Source: Serinus canaria (taxonomy: Eukaryota; Chordata; Aves; Passeriformes; Fringillidae). From it: a stretch of 64,000 nucleotides of DNA. The translations under genes and the position numbers were made by a program. Below are positions 53,433-64,000 of the stretch, piece after piece. Within the stretch, counting starts at the first letter, position 1; the number at the start of each line of letters is the position of its first letter. The notes beneath the pieces were generated by a model. The model saw only the letters and a list, made by a program, of their open reading frames with translations, was not told where the DNA came from and ran no database searches. The stretch is from the NCBI RefSeq assembly GCF_022539315.1, contig NC_066313.1, positions 27,875,059 through 27,939,058 on the forward strand. The letters are read 5' to 3'.

Positions 53433-55296
53433 TACTCAGGTACAGACTTTCTTTATTGGGACATGTGCTTTTCATAAAATCCAAATGCTTTGCAAAATAG
53501 GACAGATTTGAGCAGATCACTGACTTGAAAGAAAACTGAGAAAAAAAATCTGAAAACCCCGATTTTTCCTTTATTTCTTCACCTGCAGAATTCAGGGTTT
53601 TTTTTTTCTGAAATTGGTTGCTTTTTAAAATAAAATTCAACCACAGTAAAGAGTCCAATTCAAAATGCAGATGACTAGCTTTAGCCACCCTAAAGCAAGT
53701 TTTTTTCTGAAATATGTATTCCTTCATGAAACATTTAAATGTTGGGGGATTTTATGCCTTTGCTTCTTTGCATCTGAAAGTGATTTTTGGAAATTTGTTG
53801 TCATTCATGAGAGAGAACTTTTTATTTCTTTGCACCCTGCTCTTTAGAAAGTTTGGAAAGCAACCTCCAAACACCTACCTACGCCTGCTTTATTTAAAAA
53901 CCATCCAAAATGGGCAATGGAATTGAAAATCCCAGACAGATGTGAATAAAGACAGGGAAAATGAGTATAATGCCAGTAACTATAGACAGGACATACAGCC
54001 CATGCAGTAAGGGAAGAACCTGGATGGAGCAAAAGGATGTTCCTCACCCCAAAGGATTTCTTCCTTGAACTCTCTGGACTGGCACTCAGGTGTTCCTTTC
54101 CACAAGCCACTTTTGATTTATGCTCAGGCCATGGAGCCAGACGTTTTAGGAATGGTTTACATCCACAGGTGAGCTAGGCAGAATCAATGTGCTCCCATGG
54201 GGACTGGGACTGATATTATGACTGCTATTATGTCTGTTTCATGCACAAGATAAAAAGAATAAAGGATTTGTGTGTCCTTGGGTCCGCTGTCCTGCCATCT
54301 GTGAGTGCTGTCTCAGAGGTCAAGCACAATTTAGCTTTTAGAGATTAAATGGGATTCACTGGCTATATAAACCACTTCATTAGAGATAATATAGTTCTAT
54401 TTGACATTCCCACAGGGGAATTAGGGAGACAAGGATTATGCAAAGTACTTTCGTCCGTTTAATGCCAAATTTGGAAGAGGTAAATTAGGAACTGCTTCAG
54501 TGACTACAAGCAACTTTGGCCTTCATGATTTTCAAGGGGCACAAACCCAGAGAGATTCATGGAATGTAGTTTTTCTCTCAAAGATATTGGAGGTCATTGC
54601 AAACATGCTTTTATGCTAGTACACAGATTTTACCAAGTTTAAGGGCAAATCTAAAACTCGTAGGCACTCTGTAATTATTTTCCTAGAAAAAGCTCAGAAC
54701 TGGTGAGAGAAAAAGCCATGCAGATTTGGGTGTTCTTTTAAATAGAAAATTTCAGTCCCTTCTTATATGTAAAATGACTGCATTCTTTTGGAATAGCAAC
54801 TCTTCTAAAGGATATAGATTTTTCACATAGAAAGCAATTGCTTCTTGGCATAGACCAGTATTGGCATATTTGAATTTTAATATTATTCACAAAGTTTGAA
54901 TGTATTTTGTTTTAAAATATATATGGAAATGTACCATCATCCTAATTCATTTCATTCAGCAGATTGTTGTGGGGGAGGAGTCAATATTCTATAGTATCAG
55001 GAATGAACTAAATATAATTAATAATGTACATTTTGTAGGTAAAACCTCTTTTTTTTCACATTTCAATAATTTTAAAAGCAATCTTTTCCACAGGACCCAC
55101 TTTAACTCAGACACAGACTGCAATATAAATATTAAAATGTCATTAATGATGATCCTCTCCACAGGTTTGATTTACTCTTTATCAAGTGGTACATGCCTTG
55201 TAGAGTCTTTGCTGCCTTCAGTAGATAGTTTTCATTCACACAACTGCAGATAAATTGCTCTTTATCTTGCTTTTCCTTTTTTCTTTTTTTTCCTAG

Positions 55297-64000
<8,704 letters not shown>

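Overview
The window is vertebrate nuclear DNA and almost certainly from a bird. It holds one protein-coding gene with widely spaced, GT-AG-bounded exons. It has abundant CR1 LINE fragments with the avian ATTCTATG-type 3' end, one solo LTR of a type common in bird genomes, many microsatellites, and no bacterial-style gene packing. The gene is PRMT8, the membrane-associated, brain-enriched type I protein arginine methyltransferase, on the + strand. The match rests on the PRMT8-specific N-terminus (MGMKHSSRCLLLRRKM) and on a catalytic core collinear, residue for residue in exon length, with the mammalian protein as I remember it.

Layout. Positions 1 to about 14.9 kb are intergenic DNA 5' of PRMT8, with two old CR1 fragments, a GC-rich degenerate repeat block at 2.8-3.4 kb and a duplicated ~75 bp segment near 9.1 and 10.0 kb. 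Positions 14.9-16.7 kb form the promoter and 5' leader: a C/T-rich tract, a G/A-rich tract, a small upstream ORF, then a CpG island around coding exon 1 (16158-16232). Intron 1 is 30.8 kb and carries most of the repeats: CR1 copies, a solo LTR, a GGAA array, a perfect hexanucleotide array and several small tandem duplications. Exons 2 to 7 lie at 47001-47186, 50209-50364, 55297-55360, 58441-58583, 58967-59054 and 62153-62268. They splice in frame to 828 coding bases (276 codons).

The visible part of PRMT8 includes the myristoylation-type N-terminus, the proline-rich variable segment, the YFxxY helix, the SAM-binding motif VLDVGSGTG, the post-I acidic residue, the double-E loop (E185, E194) and most of the dimerisation arm. 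The remaining ~118 residues (beta-barrel, THW loop, C-terminus) must lie beyond position 64000. Intron 2 holds a decayed piece of the 5' half of a CR1 element (ORF1, esterase-like region), which is rarer than the usual 3' fragments.

I found no second gene, no tRNA or rRNA, no CRISPR array and no sign of an undescribed biological system. The most interesting points are the three in-frame AUGs in exon 1 of unequal context, the fast-changing N-terminal segment in an otherwise near-invariant enzyme, the complementary homopurine and homopyrimidine tracts at the promoter, and several young-looking tandem repeats. All comparisons with other species are from memory; no alignment was run.
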